Source: Phoronis australis (lineage: Eukaryota > Phoronida > Phoronidae). Taken from it: a DNA stretch of 64,000 bases. The notes under the pieces are model-generated. The model ran no database searches, had not been told where the DNA came from, and worked only from the letters and a program-made list of their open reading frames with translations. The DNA is taken from contig NMRA01000117.1 in the NCBI GenBank assembly GCA_002633005.1, positions 729,894 to 793,893 on the forward strand. The letters are read 5' to 3'. This document shows positions 1 to 12,590 of the stretch, piece by piece (the first letter of the stretch is position 1; each line of letters starts with the position of its first letter). Both the position numbers and the translations under genes were made by a program.

Positions 1-2389
1 TAAAACGTCATGGGTCCAGTCTCTACCGCCGATCAGCGTTGGGTTCACAACCTTATCAACCCCCGATTCATCTACGGCACAACAAATTTCTGGCGTTTCT
101 GGAACAAATCCCTAAGAAAGAGGGATTTTTTCGAATCCACTCTTCTTTTAACTGATGGGTGAGTATAATGATTTTCTAGTTACACCGGCTCTCCGTCATT
201 AAAGATGCTGTAGTGTGATCCCGGGGTTTCGATTCCCCGCTACGAACCCTGACCCCACCCCAAGACCAACAAATCCACCAAACCCGCGGTACAGATTCCA
301 TACCCGCGTATTTGAACTCAACACACGGACCGGGGCAGATGATGAAAAGAAACCACCACCCTCGAGATGTTTTGCACCCTTGAACCTGACATCAAAACAG
401 TCTCTGTTAATGTAGTTCTGTAGAAATCTGTCTTCGGTTCTCTAGTTGTCATCCTTAAACACCCTTCCACTAATAATATTGAAAGGTCTCGTCCGTTTGA
501 TGATGATGAGTTTTTGAGATTTCAAAAGACGCTCGGACAGCATAACGACAACATGAGAACACACTCAATAAAACGGATAGTTGTAATAAATCGGGACACA
601 ACTGCCCACGCCGTTGCTACTGCGGTCCCTCGTCGGTGGATAGAGGGCGACTGGAAGCGAAAATTGGTGTGGCAAACGGGGGTATCTCGAAAGCACCAGC
701 AACTGACTGCGGGGGGATGATAACTGGTAGACCTATGTGTTGGCGTCACATAGAGTAGGGTGGTGCAAGGAGCTCTAGCTAAGCGAGAGCGGCCATAGTT
801 TCATTTCATGACTCTTACAGTATACTACCCGGTAATTGAAAAAATGAATTGATTTGCACAAACGAATTAATGCGTTTTACCCCTTGCTTGAGGCGAAACG
901 CTCAAGGGTAAGGCTTTAGCGTTTTGCCTGCCCGGATCGCAATTACATAACGCCTGATTATTTAGGGGCATTTCATCACTGTTTAGCTGTAAATGCTGAA
1001 TTCAATTGTGTTTTAACTTTGAAAACATTACAACGCTCATCCACTCCATGCGCGCACCCAGCCTTCGATATGGGGGGGCTCGAATTCCCGACGGACTAAA
1101 AAAAAACGGGAGCTCCTCACAGTGAATTGCGACTTTGCGCTTATTTAGTGGACTTTTTCCATTTTCTCGGACTTGTTGTCTCTCGGGGGCTGACCTTTTT
1201 GCCCACTTCGCCCCCCGNNCCCCCCCGGGTGCGCACATGCACTCTGGCGGGGAACACGACAACTCAAGCCACAGACAATGCGTACAGAAATGTGAGACTG
1301 ATTTTATGAGAGCTATATGGCTTAATTCGATTTTAGTTTTTAGCGAGCCAAACAGGGCAAAATACGACTTTAAAACTGCATTTCGCACTATTTAGGTGGC
1401 TAATAACGAAAATCGAACTAGACCTTTTACTCTAAAAGATCGATCTCATCATAATCCTTACCATGATAGTATTCTACTAGACCAAAAATAACCTCGAAAC
1501 CCGCATCAGCAGCAAATCGAGTTGGCTGACACTAAAATTGGGAATTTCGTCAAAAATGGCCCATGGCTCAACCGAATCCTATCACGATAAGGGGTATTAT
1601 GAAACCGGTTTTATGAGCCTCATTCGATTTTCGATTTGAGCCAACTAAATAAACGTACAATGACGAAATTTGTAGCTTTTTGTGGCATTTATGCTATTTT
1701 ATTATTATATACAGGAATGTTGTGTTCAGTTTCTCAGTGGTGTATCGTTGTGAGCATACTGCTGCGCCTCCCCTATCATCACTTTATTAAAGTAATTATC
1801 TTGAATACTTTTTGTTGATTACCTGCGATCTGGCCGCGGCATAACACCGGCGTATCGCCGGTACCCTAAAGCGGAACTAAACGTCGCCCATATTTTTTAA
1901 AGGTTGATAATTCCCACTTGCGAGCAATGTATGTAAGAATTAGTTCACTTAAATTATGTAACATGGTACAAGGGAGTCGCCTCTCACTATTTTTTCTTTT
2001 ATTTTAGAAATTCCACGGGAAACGAAATAACGTTCCGCAGAATGCTAATGTGAGTACCTACTCACAACGGCCACACGGATTTATACGAAACATCATAAGA
2101 AGCATGTATAATTGCTATATAAATAGCTGCTATTCAAACATATTTTCCATATATATGCCAATCCTCTGGCGCCACCCCAGTACTACTGTAACCATAGACA
2201 CATACCCTCTCTGTAACTAAGGAGCAGAAGTCGAACTTGAGTTCGAGATTACTGGAGACATAAACCAATGAACTGCGCACTAAGTGTCACGTGGAATCGT
2301 CCTTGACAACTCAGAAGACATCTTTTCGCGCAGTCACTGCATATTGCATGAAGGATTTTTACTCCAGTTAGTATAGACCTTCAAACGCA
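1..2389. other. Intergenic, no gene recognised
   Basis: No open frame here resembles a known protein and none shows a convincing exon structure. It contains a C-rich tract with two Ns at 1218-1219. Small perfect hairpins occur near 883-912 (CCCTTG/TTGAG arms) and 1848-1864 (ACCGGCG/CGCCGGT). A T-arm-like stretch at about 217-236 (CGGGG, TTTCGATT, CCCCG) lacks the rest of a tRNA and is not called. Confidence 0.5.
2117..2124 (+). promoter_or_regulatory. Candidate TATA box for the 2.4-kb gene
   Basis: The motif TATATAAATA lies about 270 bp before the ATG at 2390, a workable distance for a 5' UTR. This is position and motif only, in an AT-rich background. Confidence 0.25.
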
Positions 2390-2479
2390 ATGACGGAACG
2401 GGCGTATCATCAAGAGGCTCAGCGCAAAGCGCAAGTTTTGCAGCGGGCAAAAGAAGCAAAAGATAGAATGGCTAACAAG
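2390..2479 (+). CDS. Unrecognised gene, exon 1
   Basis: Thirty codons from ATG to a GTAATT donor in phase 0. The peptide is highly charged and helical-looking (Gln/Arg/Lys/Ala repeats, MTERAYHQEAQRKAQ...). The first in-frame ATG was chosen as the start. Confidence 0.55.
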
Positions 2480-5400
2480 GTAATTTTATTCAACTTTTAA
2501 CAATCCCAACTGGCACACCGCCACCGTTCTCATTTGCTCTGCCTCTCTGCTCTGGCATGGCGCGACGAGTCTTTGACTTCACAACTGACAGTAGCAGCAA
2601 AGTGTCATGAACACTCGAGTCCTTTTCACTAAATAGCTAAATGTAATCGCTCATGAAGATTGCCTCAGTCTAGTTGAAGACTCACAACATTCAACAGTAT
2701 GGACTAACCAACGTCACTCACCACTGCATGACTGAGTCTTGACTGACATGCCACTACTAGTCAATCTAGCCTTGCGCCAAGGCTAACATGTCACATGCCA
2801 TTGCATTGTCATCATGGATTCCTCTCTTTTTCTAACTTCTGTTCGTTTGTGTGTGCGTCACTCACCGTCAGTGACAGTGTTCTCAGTACATGAAATTGAC
2901 ATTTCAACTGCATTAGCAATTTGAATGGATTTGAAAAATGTCAAGAAATCTCTTGCCTGATTACCGAAAATAAGACTAATCCCATATTGATCCATATCAA
3001 TGGGGGAGGGGGTGGCCGAGGATCAAGTCTACTGGGTATTGGCCGATTTGGAAGACCAGTTAGTAGTCGCAATAAATTTTCTAGCCTTTTTTAATTTGAT
3101 TATTGATGGGGTGTTTGATTGGGTCAACAACTTCTGTTACCAGGCTATGTGTTGATGATTGGATCTGTAAATCCACATTTGGCAACTATGTATTTTCATG
3201 GTATGATTGACCCGGGTCTTACTAACATTGTTGTGGTGATCACTAGCATTAGCTTTGATTGACTGCTTTGCATTGTTCTTGTGTTAAAATTTGAATGCAA
3301 CGGATATAATTCAAAGCAAACTGTGTGATTGCAACTCAATTTTTATGTTCCTGTTGGCCTAAGTTAAGCAATCACAATGCATCAATGAAACATTTTATGG
3401 ACATTATAACATGGAGTGTGATTTTAAAGTTATCCCCAGGATTTTCTTCCACGTAATGGGTAGGCCAGGTAGTGTAAGAACACATTAAAATCCATGCCAA
3501 CAGCTTCGTGATATAACAGAGCACTGCGAGAAAAGTCTTACAGTTGTTCTTGAGACAAAATAAGAAACCTACTAGAGACAATTACCAACCATTTGATGGT
3601 ATATGGAGGCCAAAATAAGAAACCTACTGGAGACAATCACCATCCATTTGATGCTGGAGACAATTACCAACCATTTGATGGTATATGGAGGACAAAATAA
3701 GAAACCTACTGGAGACAATTACCAACCATTTGATGGTATATGGAGGCCAAAAAAAGAAACCTACTGGAGACAATTACCAACCATTTGATGGTATGTGGAG
3801 GCCAAAATAAGAAACCTACTGGAGACTATTACCATCCATTTGATGCTGGAGACAATTACCAACCATTTGATGGTATATGGAGGCCAAAATAAGAAACCTA
3901 CTGGAGACAATTACTAACCATCTGATGGCATCTGGAGGCCAAAATAGTTGCCTGAGAAGATACCTTAGGATTTTAATCTAACTTAAAAATAAGATACTCA
4001 AGTATGCTCAACAAAATATTTTTTTCAATTGTAGCATCACTATATAGTTGTAATTTAGACTTACACAAGTTTGTAACTGTTGCATGTTGGGAATGCATTT
4101 AATTCTGATTTTAATTTTCACACCTCCGACTGTTGTTGGATAAGCAATCGCCAAAAACCTTGCAGTATCCAAAACGTCTACTTGTGCTAAAAAATAGTGA
4201 CCTTTTCAATGTTTGCAGGTCTTTGTTTCAAGTAAAACCATGTAGTCTACGGTACGTGAACCACCAAATCTTTGTATATTCGAGATGTGTGCACAAGCTG
4301 CAACATTCCTATTCACTGACGGTACCTGCCTTATTATCCCGTTACCCCAAGAAAAGTCTTGAGTCCTCATTAAGACAAAACGACAACATATTATACTTTA
4401 ATGAAGCAGGGCACTGAATTTCCCACTCCGTCAAAAATCAGAAACTAACATCTCCAATGGGATTTGGTAGAGGCTGGAGTTGCAAATCTGTTGTCTGTGA
4501 CCTATGGCAAAGTAAACAAATTATAACGAAACCACTCCATGAAATAGATTGAAACTGTTGCACTGTGTACAACTTATTATTTTTGTTATGAAATTCCAGT
4601 ATGCCACCGATTCTTATGAAAGCAGTCACCCACAAGACTACACTGACCGAGTTCCACAAACAAGCTCAAATGCAATGGGAATAAGGTAATTTGTCTAGAG
4701 CGTGATTATTTCTTTGACCTTTTTATTTCTGTCTTTTCACGTATTTGTTATGAGTTAGGCCAGCTCCACAAAAATATTCTTGTTTAATGATTTTCAAAAT
4801 ATTTGCGTTTTCAAGGGCTGCACTAATGGATGCATGATATGAATGTGATTTTTATTTGCTTTTCAATTCAAGCTGTCAATAGTTAATTGTATGTAATACC
4901 TAGTCATTTACTCTTCAGTTGTGGCACATAATATTTAACTGTTTTGAAAGACCAACTGAGCCTTTGAATCTCCCAACATAATAGAAGTCCACATTCAACC
5001 ATTTGTGATGTCAAAGAATAAGTAACTGGACATTTTGCACAACATTATAGACTGTAATAAATACCAGGTGAAGTCCTTGTATTGTTTTGCTTTTGTAAGA
5101 CCTTAAAGACCATTAAGCAGTTAAGTTTTAACATTAAGGTTTTCTCAATGGTATATTTTTATGGTGTGCAGATGAACTCTAGTTGAAATTTAGAATAATT
5201 CACAAGCTCATCCTACTATACATTATTTCTTCCAAATATCTTGTAAGGTGTTCTATGGTGGCATTAGAACAGTTGTGTATTGACCCAGTTTATGCATGAT
5301 AGATTTAGATTTAGATTTAGATTTAGATTTAGATTTAGATACAATGTTTGAGAATCCTTTTTTAATTTTTAGATCCTGCCAAATAATGCCCGTTGAGCAT

Positions 5401-8400
5401 GTCCGTCAGTTGAACAAGAGAGATCATAGATTTTATTTCGAAAAAGAGCAATTGAAATCTGTGTGTAGCACATCATCAGACCAAATGTATCGTGTGCTCT
5501 ATCCGGGCTCAATGCTGGGTACAATACAAAGATACGAGTCAGCCCGTGAACCCCATTGGTATTAAAAGTAATGAGACTTTAATTTCCTGTCTGTGTAGAT
5601 TAGAAATGCCACCTGCATTGTTTAGTCTAGACCTGTAGTCAAATTTATTGCCTTTTTATTAACCAAATACCAAAATACTAATGAACAAATAAACTGTGGA
5701 AACTTTTTTGATATATTTTTAAGAGAGAAGATTGCATTTTCGGACATTTAATCATTTGAGCAAAACTAGGTATTTCCTTACTATTCTTGAAGTAAAACAG
5801 ATTTTAAGTTATTACAGGTACATTAATCAAACAGCAAAATTATTGAGTGCTCAACAAGTATACCCTTTCAACCTCTCTATGTTATAATAAGCCAGTGCAG
5901 TTTATGGTGTGTCTGATTAAAGGCCCAGAATGCTTAAATCATGAGGCAGGCATTTAGTTGAGCATGGGTGTTTAAAACTACATTTTTGAGTAGTCGGGGT
6001 TGACTGCTTGTTCAAACAGCCGACTGTGTTACAATTCCAAAGGAGCAAATGTTAAAACAGACCTGATGTGCAGGAGTCAAATAAAACAGACAAGGCAGTA
6101 ATTAGTTGAGTGAGTTTTACGCAGTATTTTTATCTGAAATTCGTGCGAGATGAACGTTTGCAAAAACATCACTTTCAAGAAAATCTCAATCATGTTATTT
6201 CAGGGTGGGTGTTATATCAGTTGATCATGGACATTTAAGAAAACGTGCATTAACTGGGAGAGAATGGTATGCAGAAATCTTTTTGGACGTACGCAGCAGT
6301 CTGTCTATGCAGAAATCTTTTTCGGCATTCACAGCAGTCTGTCTATGTAGAAATCTTTTTTGGCGTACACAGCAGTCTGTCTATATTTAGAAGTTATATT
6401 CAGCATTGTGCTTGAGATCCATCAGTTTACACGCCAAAGTCCACATTCAAAACAGTACAAATGTGGAAAGTTATTTCATACTTCATAGCTGAAAATCAAA
6501 CTAAACGCAACTTTGTAGCTGCACTTCTTGTTTGCTGGATTGTTGGTTTATGATTAAATAGATAGTCTGCTTACAACACTCTGTGTATACACAGAAAATG
6601 TCAGGCTCAGGATCAAAAACTGGTACTTTAAATGCGTGAACATAATGATGTTGGCCTTTTAAAGAATATCATAAAAGGGCAGTAAATTTGCTTGGAGTGG
6701 TGTACATACACTGAACTTCTACACTGGATGCTTGCTTGCACTGTTTAGTGTGCTGTACCATGAAAGGTATTCCCTTGTCTGTCACATTGTCAATAGTCAT
6801 ACACTCAGCAGTAACACACACTTGTTTCTTCCTTAGTCACTGTGTGAACAATAGAAAGGGACATAACAGGCAGAAAAGCAATGGTACATTTTGTAGCTTG
6901 CGTCCTCCAACCACAGCTCAGGTCCTGCTTCTGCATTGGACTTAACATCACCTTCGATTAGAGTTGATTTGCTCGGCCACTTGCACTGTGCACTCGTCCA
7001 CATCTAGTCCTTATCCACACTTAGCCTACTGTACCTATGTATGGTTGGTCATCGCACTGTTTTGTTTACTCATGATAGTTTGTGAACCATACACATATTC
7101 TTGCACTTTCATAACAATGTTTAGTTAAGTGTTTAGCTAGTAGTTTGCTTGTGTTTATGCTTCAGTTTAGTATATACATGCGTGTACTTTATGACTGAGA
7201 AGGTGAATTTTACTTTTTAGAATTTTTTGTGTATAAGTTAAATTATCGTGCCTTGAAATGTACTATTCTCATCAAAAACAGGTGATGAAATTCTGAAAAT
7301 ATAGAGCGATGTGCATAGTTATTTACTAGAAAATGAAAAAAGTCAACTGTACTGATTATTTTTGTACAAAGGCGAGAAAGTTTTAATTACATTTTGCATT
7401 CAATCTTTCATGTGTCTGCTACTCATAGGTAATGTTGAAAGTTACAGGCTTTTGAAAATTTGAGGAAGCTTTATTTTGTATTCAGTCTATAAGTTTATCG
7501 CACTGAACTTCTGCCCTTCTCTGTTCAAATACCTCTCTTCACTCTTTACTGTTTCTCACATAGGACTGCCAATGGCTGTTTGGAACAATTTCGCCTACAT
7601 AGTGACGGATTCGAAAATCGTTACCGACAGGGAACTAAGAACTATCCCCATACTGATCAAGTTTACACAGTCATGTACCCTGAAAAAGATAACAGTCAAT
7701 ACACAGCTGATTTCAACAAAACAAATAGATGTCGCCTAGTAGAGGAACAGCGTTACGATATTTTGAAGAAAATGAATGGAAGCTTTCATCTGAAAGTGTT
7801 ACAAGAAACACACAAAATATGATAGTGTGGAAAGTGACCTCATGTTTTGCTATGAGTGATATTTAGTTGTTTTGAATTAAAATTTTTTGGAGTGTTGGTT
7901 TCTGCACGTTTTGTTGGGTTTTTGGTATATTGGAAGACCAATCATTGGCCTTTATTTGCAGATTGAATGATGACATCACTAAAACGGTTGAAAATAAAGA
8001 AAAGGCACCAGTCAAGAAAGCTGTGGTGGAACAAAAGCCTCCTTGGTTTCCATCCATCAATATTGTAAAGTTAGAGAGAGACAATGTATATTCTATCATG
8101 CATCCATTAGATTTTAGCGTTTATGATGCACGCAAAAAGATGGCTGCCCAATCTAAATAGACCGCATAGGCTTTGTCGTTTAGGCCAAGTTGGCAAGTTG
8201 TGGATATAAGGTTCCATTCTGCGGTAAAACTCTGAGGAGATAATTCCTGTCTGGACAGCACAACTTGGCACTGATGCATTCAATCGATGCCTGAACAGTC
8301 TTTTGCGAATTTGCTCAGGTGTATTTATAACAGGATTTCAATGTTTGTTAAGATCAGTTGATGTATATACCCTAGAAACATTTGTGGCTCACATGGTGGT

Positions 8401-10407
8401 CTTCTCATTCATCTCATCTTGTGTTTTTGTGGTTATGGCACAACCGGTTTCTCTTTGGCAAATCATGAGGTCACTTCAATGCTTGCTCATCTAGAGTTCA
8501 TTTTGCTCAAATTTAAGTTTTGCTCAAGTATATATGTATGCTCTGTAATCTTAATGTGTTCCCTGTTGGTATAATTGTCGTTTCATAGTGTGTATATCTC
8601 TTACAAAGCTTCTATGAAGTTTTTCCAAAGCCATCGCTGGTACTATTTCTAGTTACTAGTAAGTTTGCTCAAGTCTGTCACAATTTTTTTCTGCCGTTCA
8701 TGTTGAAATAGGTAATTATCATTGAGATACTGTTACTGGATAATTGTTAGATGATATGTGACAAATGTTCAATGTTCTACCAGATAGATGTGAAAATGAA
8801 AAAGTCCCACTGCAGAAGTTACTGTATATGATAACTTTTACATATCATATAATACATAATTGTTGTCAGGGATTAACGAGTAAATGTTCATGTATTTTCC
8901 ATACATAAATAAAATTGTTTATTGCTCATGATTCAGTTCTTCTTACTAACACTTTCCTTCTCTGTAGGCCAAACTATGAGTATGAAATCAGTAGGAAGAT
9001 CCAGGAACAAGTGTACGCACATACGCGACATCGCCACATTGATAATACACCTGAGGATAAAGTGTGGCCATTAATGTACCATGATACTGGAAATAAGCAC
9101 AGTGCCCGGTCGCAGAGAAACAAGATTCCACATTATAAAGTCTAGATGGTTTCACTCTCTCCTCAAACGAAATGTTTAGGTGCAGCAGCTGATAAGTGTT
9201 GAACAGAAACTTTCAAGCAAAATATTCTTATGTGCAACAACTGAAAAGTGAAATATAAACCACTTTCTCATCATGCATAACCATTGGTTGCCTGGGTCAT
9301 TGTTATTAACATACGATTTTTTGATTTTGGACACCAAAAATCGCCTGGTCATTGTACCAGCTCCTGTGTGAAAGGCCAACCCGAAAACTCCGAGAGGATA
9401 CTCTGGGGGTTAGGACTGGTCTGTGTAGGACTGGTCTGTGTAGGACTGGTCTGTATAGGACTGGTCTGTGTAGGACTGGTCTGTGTAGGACTGGTCTGTG
9501 TAGGACTGGTCTGTGTAGGACTGGTCTGTGTAGGAATGTTTCTAGTCTACTGTGTATAACTGCTTGACTTACCACCTGAGTGCTGGGCCATGTTAAACCC
9601 AACACAACCACCCGTGTTCAAAATTCAGCTACAATTCAATTTTTTGAACAAGAAAATTTTATCTGAAATTTTGATTTTTAATAGTTTCAGTGTCCCAAAT
9701 CAAAGAAAATACTCCTTTTTATCAAATGTTTACTGTGACAGTGTTGTGAAACTAATTGCCTTGGGCTTAGCTTCATATATTTATTTTAAAACGAAACGTT
9801 TAAATGAATGAAAGTCAGTTTTGTTCACGAGAAAATATTTACTGCAACTGTCTTTGAAATCGACCGTGGTAATCGCTGTATGTGTGGCTGACCACAAGAG
9901 ACCCGGCTCTGCTGGCTGGCACCAGGAATTCAGTAAAATGAACATTCCTTCTGCAAAAGGATTAAACAGGTCGAATACATCTCGATTTTCTAAACAATTG
10001 AAGAGGTAAAATATTCTTAATAGCAAAAACTGCCTTCTGTGCCTCTTTAAAAACCATCATTAAAAATACAACTGCTATCTTTGAAGCAGTTATAATAACA
10101 GTTATGATGACAATTATGATGACAGTTATAATGCTCTGACTTGGAACTTATGATGTATTTTAAATTGATATTTTTCCAACTGTTTGTCTCATTTGTCATT
10201 TTCATTACTAGTCACTCCATACAACGTTCTTCTTACAACCACAGCCGAAACGGCCCTGTAAGGGATCAGACCTGGAGAGCTATGCTTAAACAGATACGCC
10301 AAGAGGAAAAAGTTTTGCGCGATCACAACATTGTAATGGGGCCTTTGACTTCATTTATCGATTCAGATTTGTTTCAAACTGTTAACATTCCTGCTAACAG
10401 GTTTTAA
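2390..10407 (+). CDS. Unrecognised multi-exon gene (whole span)
   Basis: I do not recognise this protein. Exons that fit one frame are 2390-2479, 4600-4685, 5373-5558, 6204-6266, 7564-about 7822, 7962-8160, 8968-9145, 9901-10005 and 10245-10407. The first junction is phase 0. From exon 2 onward each acceptor is phase 2 (split codons AG|A, TG|G, TG|G and so on), which is strong evidence that these are real exons. Exons 5, 6 and 7 each run into a stop and lack a clear in-phase donor. They may be alternative last exons, with 9901-10005 spliced to 10245-10407 as the longest alternative. The peptides are rich in Tyr, His, Arg and Gln, and no catalytic motif, signal peptide or membrane segment is visible. 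A small structural or cilia-related protein is possible, but that is a guess. Confidence 0.55.
3553..3945. repeat. Tandem repeat, about 55-bp unit
   Basis: The unit AGAAACCTACTGGAGACAAT followed by a variable TACCAACCATTTGATGG half is repeated about seven times, with some half-units (ATGCTGGAGACAATTACC). It lies in intron 1 of the unrecognised gene. Confidence 0.85.
4600..4685 (+). CDS. Unrecognised gene, exon 2
   Basis: Acceptor AATTCCAG, donor AG|GTAATT. It encodes a polar peptide beginning YATDSYESSHPQDYTD and keeps the frame of exon 1, ending in phase 2. Confidence 0.5.
5300..5340. repeat. (TTTAGA)n microsatellite
   Basis: Seven copies of a 6-bp unit, just before exon 3 of the unrecognised gene. 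Confidence 0.95.
5373..5558 (+). CDS. Unrecognised gene, exon 3
   Basis: It joins exon 2 through a split Arg codon (AG|A) and encodes SCQIMPVEHVRQLNKRDHRF onward. Its donor TG|GTATTA ends in phase 2. If the donor is not used the frame stops at TAA (5563-5565). Confidence 0.5.
6204..6266 (+). CDS. Unrecognised gene, exon 4
   Basis: A 63-bp exon with acceptor TTTCAG, encoding VGVISVDHGHLRKRALTGRE between two split Trp codons (TG|G at both ends). Its donor GTATGC is also the start of the 38-bp tandem repeat that follows, so the repeat has duplicated a 5' splice-site-like sequence. Confidence 0.45.
6268..6384. repeat. 38-bp tandem repeat, three copies
   Basis: Units start at 6268, 6306 and 6344 (TATGCAGAAATCTTTTT...CAGCAGTCTGTC). 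The first copy overlaps the donor of exon 4. Confidence 0.85.
7564..7822 (+). CDS. Unrecognised gene, exon 5 (possible alternative last exon)
   Basis: Acceptor CACATAG at 7563. It joins exon 4 through TG|G and reads TANGCLEQFRLHSDGFENRY onward to a TGA at 7820-7822. No good in-phase donor is visible; GTTACA near 7799 is the only weak one. It is either a terminal exon or its 3' end is misjudged. Confidence 0.4.
7962..8160 (+). CDS. Unrecognised gene, exon 6 (possible alternative last exon)
   Basis: Acceptor TTATTTGCAG, phase 2. It encodes LNDDITKTVENKEKAPVKKA onward and ends at TAG (8158-8160). No donor precedes the stop, and an AATAAA at 8908-8913 could serve it, so a terminal exon is plausible. 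Confidence 0.4.
8908..8913 (+). terminator. Candidate poly(A) signal after exon 6
   Basis: AATAAA on the + strand between exons 6 and 7 of the unrecognised gene. It fits use of exon 6 as a last exon. Motif evidence only. Confidence 0.25.
8968..9145 (+). CDS. Unrecognised gene, exon 7 (possible alternative last exon)
   Basis: Acceptor TTCTCTGTAG, phase 2. It reads PNYEYEISRKIQEQVYAHTR onward, rich in His, Arg and Tyr, and ends at TAG. No strong donor is seen before the stop. Confidence 0.45.
9411..9535. repeat. 15-bp minisatellite
   Basis: About eight copies of TAGGACTGGTCTGTG, with one CTGTATAGG variant. The unit is a multiple of three, which creates long spurious open frames. Confidence 0.95.
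9901..10005 (+). CDS. Unrecognised gene, exon 8
   Basis: Phase-2 acceptor after ACAAGAG and donor AG|GTAAAA in phase 2. It encodes PGSAGWHQEFSKMNIPSAKG onward, a Ser/Lys/Arg-rich peptide, and passes its frame to exon 9. Confidence 0.4.
10084..10133. repeat. 15-bp degenerate repeat
   Basis: Three to four imperfect copies of ACAGTTATGATGACA just upstream of the last exon region. Confidence 0.6.
10245..10407 (+). CDS. Unrecognised gene, last exon
   Basis: Acceptor AACCACAG, phase 2 (AG|C). It reads RNGPVRDQTWRAMLKQIRQE onward to TAA at 10405-10407. The first half looks like an amphipathic helix. The 3' UTR would run to the poly(A) signal at 11026. Confidence 0.5.
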
Positions 10408-11025
10408 ACGTAAACGCCTGTTAAGACTATTCATTCAGAGGTGATAATTATTGATAAGGGCCTTAACCCGAATGGGTACGATACATTTATTATGAAATGT
10501 GATGCCAAGTGTTTCTTCAAATTTTCGCTTCCGTTGTGTTATTGTCGTGTCGAAATATGCATTTTCCGATCTATTTTTATACGTTTTAATACAACTCCAA
10601 CAAAGTAATCTTCACTAGCCATATTATAGAGCCTTATCGATCTACATGTAGAAATCTTTTCTTTTTCAAAGGATCATGTAATTTTAACTACCATTTGTGT
10701 TTTTATATTTTATGTGGCCATGAAGGATGTTAGTTTTGAAATTGTACATGGCAACTCTGAGTAAACTTCACTACCTTTATCGGCCTTAGTAGATTTACAA
10801 ACCGGTATTAATTTTTTTTCAAAGTATCTTCTTTCAAACATGTTAACATGTGTTCTTATATTTTATGTGTTCGTGGACGTGCTGCTAATTTTGTTATTGC
10901 ATGGCTTTCATAACGCCGATCTTCCTAATTTTCTGAGTTAGTGTAACGTGTATACATGTCTTCTGATACTTGCTCAATGCTCAAAACAGATGTGTTGTCC
11001 AAACTATATTGTTTTGTAAATGTTA

Positions 11026-11031
11026 AATAAA
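11026..11031 (+). terminator. Poly(A) signal of the unrecognised gene
   Basis: AATAAA about 620 bp after the last stop codon, followed by a T-rich stretch. It is the natural 3' end of the + strand gene and lies before the SF1 repeat region begins. Confidence 0.4.
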
Positions 11032-12584
11032 ATTGTTATAACGGAATTGTTGCTTTTCATCTAAGTGTCGCTAGCGTCAAGAAGCCGCACTGAAAAAGCT
11101 AGTTAGTACAAATTTGAAAGTACACATCCAGAAATCATATCATGGTTTCGCACCGTTATTAGTGGAATAGATAGGCTACATGGCAATAAATGATAAATAC
11201 ATAACCCATTAGTATGGGCAAAACAACGATCGGTAAAACCCACAAGAGTACAGGAATGTACACATGACAATTAGTGACATGAGGAAGACATTACCAAGAA
11301 GGGCCGGCCACTGAGGTGGCAAATCACCAATTTTGACTGATTTCCAGAATTGCAAAATTACCGCTTAACTGAGAAACTAATGTTTTATTCCATTAGGAAA
11401 AACGGGTGTTTTTCAACAAAACGAGTTCTTAATTCTATGACATACATTAATGGCGGTGCAACTGTGGTTTGAAAATGTTGATTCCACCGCACGCCGTTCC
11501 CACACCTAGGTATAACCGGTTGATGTATAAATAGCGCTGATGTCAAATACAGTATCGTGCATAGACATGGTCTCCTGCATTAGTGACGAGAGGAGCCGGG
11601 GGGCTCCGGGACCCGTGCGAGTCGAGATGCGCGCCGGCGGAGAATTTTTCTAAGGGTTTCGGCTTCAGTTGGACAAAGATAAGCCTCCAGATTCAGAACT
11701 AGAAGTCACATGAATTCTTCTCATTTGTAACGCTAATCAAGTTTCTTGCTAGCAACAATGATACATACATCGAGACAAAATTATTCCATTGATAAATGAC
11801 TTCTACATCTCACATTCCGTCATTTGTGCTCAAATTTCAAAAGTCTACGATGAATTTTTTGGCATAATTGATTAAAAATTAGGCGCATTTAGGATGACTG
11901 ATTTACAAGGATTATAATCAATCATTATTTCCACAACAGTCGGTGTAACTCTTGGCAGTGTTGGGGAGACGGAATGTGGAGTGGAAGACCCGTTTTCAGA
12001 ACAGCCATTTTCCAGCTCTGGAAAAATATATTGATAGCGATTTTAATCAATGCCGTACCAACGAAGGAATAGGTACATGTTCAGTTTAAAAATGATTTCA
12101 TACTATTCACATAATAATAATAAGATTCTGCAAGGGATTAAGGTGGTACAGCAGCGGAGGATGGACGCTGGACCAACCACACTAAGACAGAGAAGACGGC
12201 AATATGCAAAACATGTCCATGTCGGCGCATAAAAAGGGACGTGTGAACGCGAGACAAACGAGGAAAAATAGGTAGATCGAGGTAAAATGAAGACCAACAA
12301 AGGCAAAACAAAAATCCATGTACTTCGCGTCTAAAAACGTAAGAGGAGTGTACCACGTAATAATGTACTCAAGATAGTATTCGGCTCAGTTTGGGCACAT
12401 ACATACATTTAGTTTACTACGAACAGCACTGCTACATTTCACTAATTTTGCAAGGTTTTAGCCCGCTGTGATACAGCTGCGTAAACTAGACTACTGGCAG
12501 AGAAGATGGCAATATGCACCCACACATGTTGCGGTCTATGTGCATGAAAAGATAAAGAACAACTATTGTAATTCTAATAGCATA

Positions 12585-12590
12585 TTTATT
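12585..12590 (-). terminator. Candidate poly(A) signal, SF1 copy B
   Basis: AATAAA on the minus strand (TTTATT on +), about 1.7 kb beyond the duplicated stop codon. The same motif is present in copy A. Confidence 0.25.

Noticed and set aside
217-240. tRNA T-arm-like sequence
   Set aside because: The loop is one base too long, and no matching acceptor stem, D arm or anticodon arm is found upstream.
9284-9611. Overlapping repeat-rich ORFs on both strands
   Set aside because: Translation of the 15-bp minisatellite in several frames; no codon evidence.
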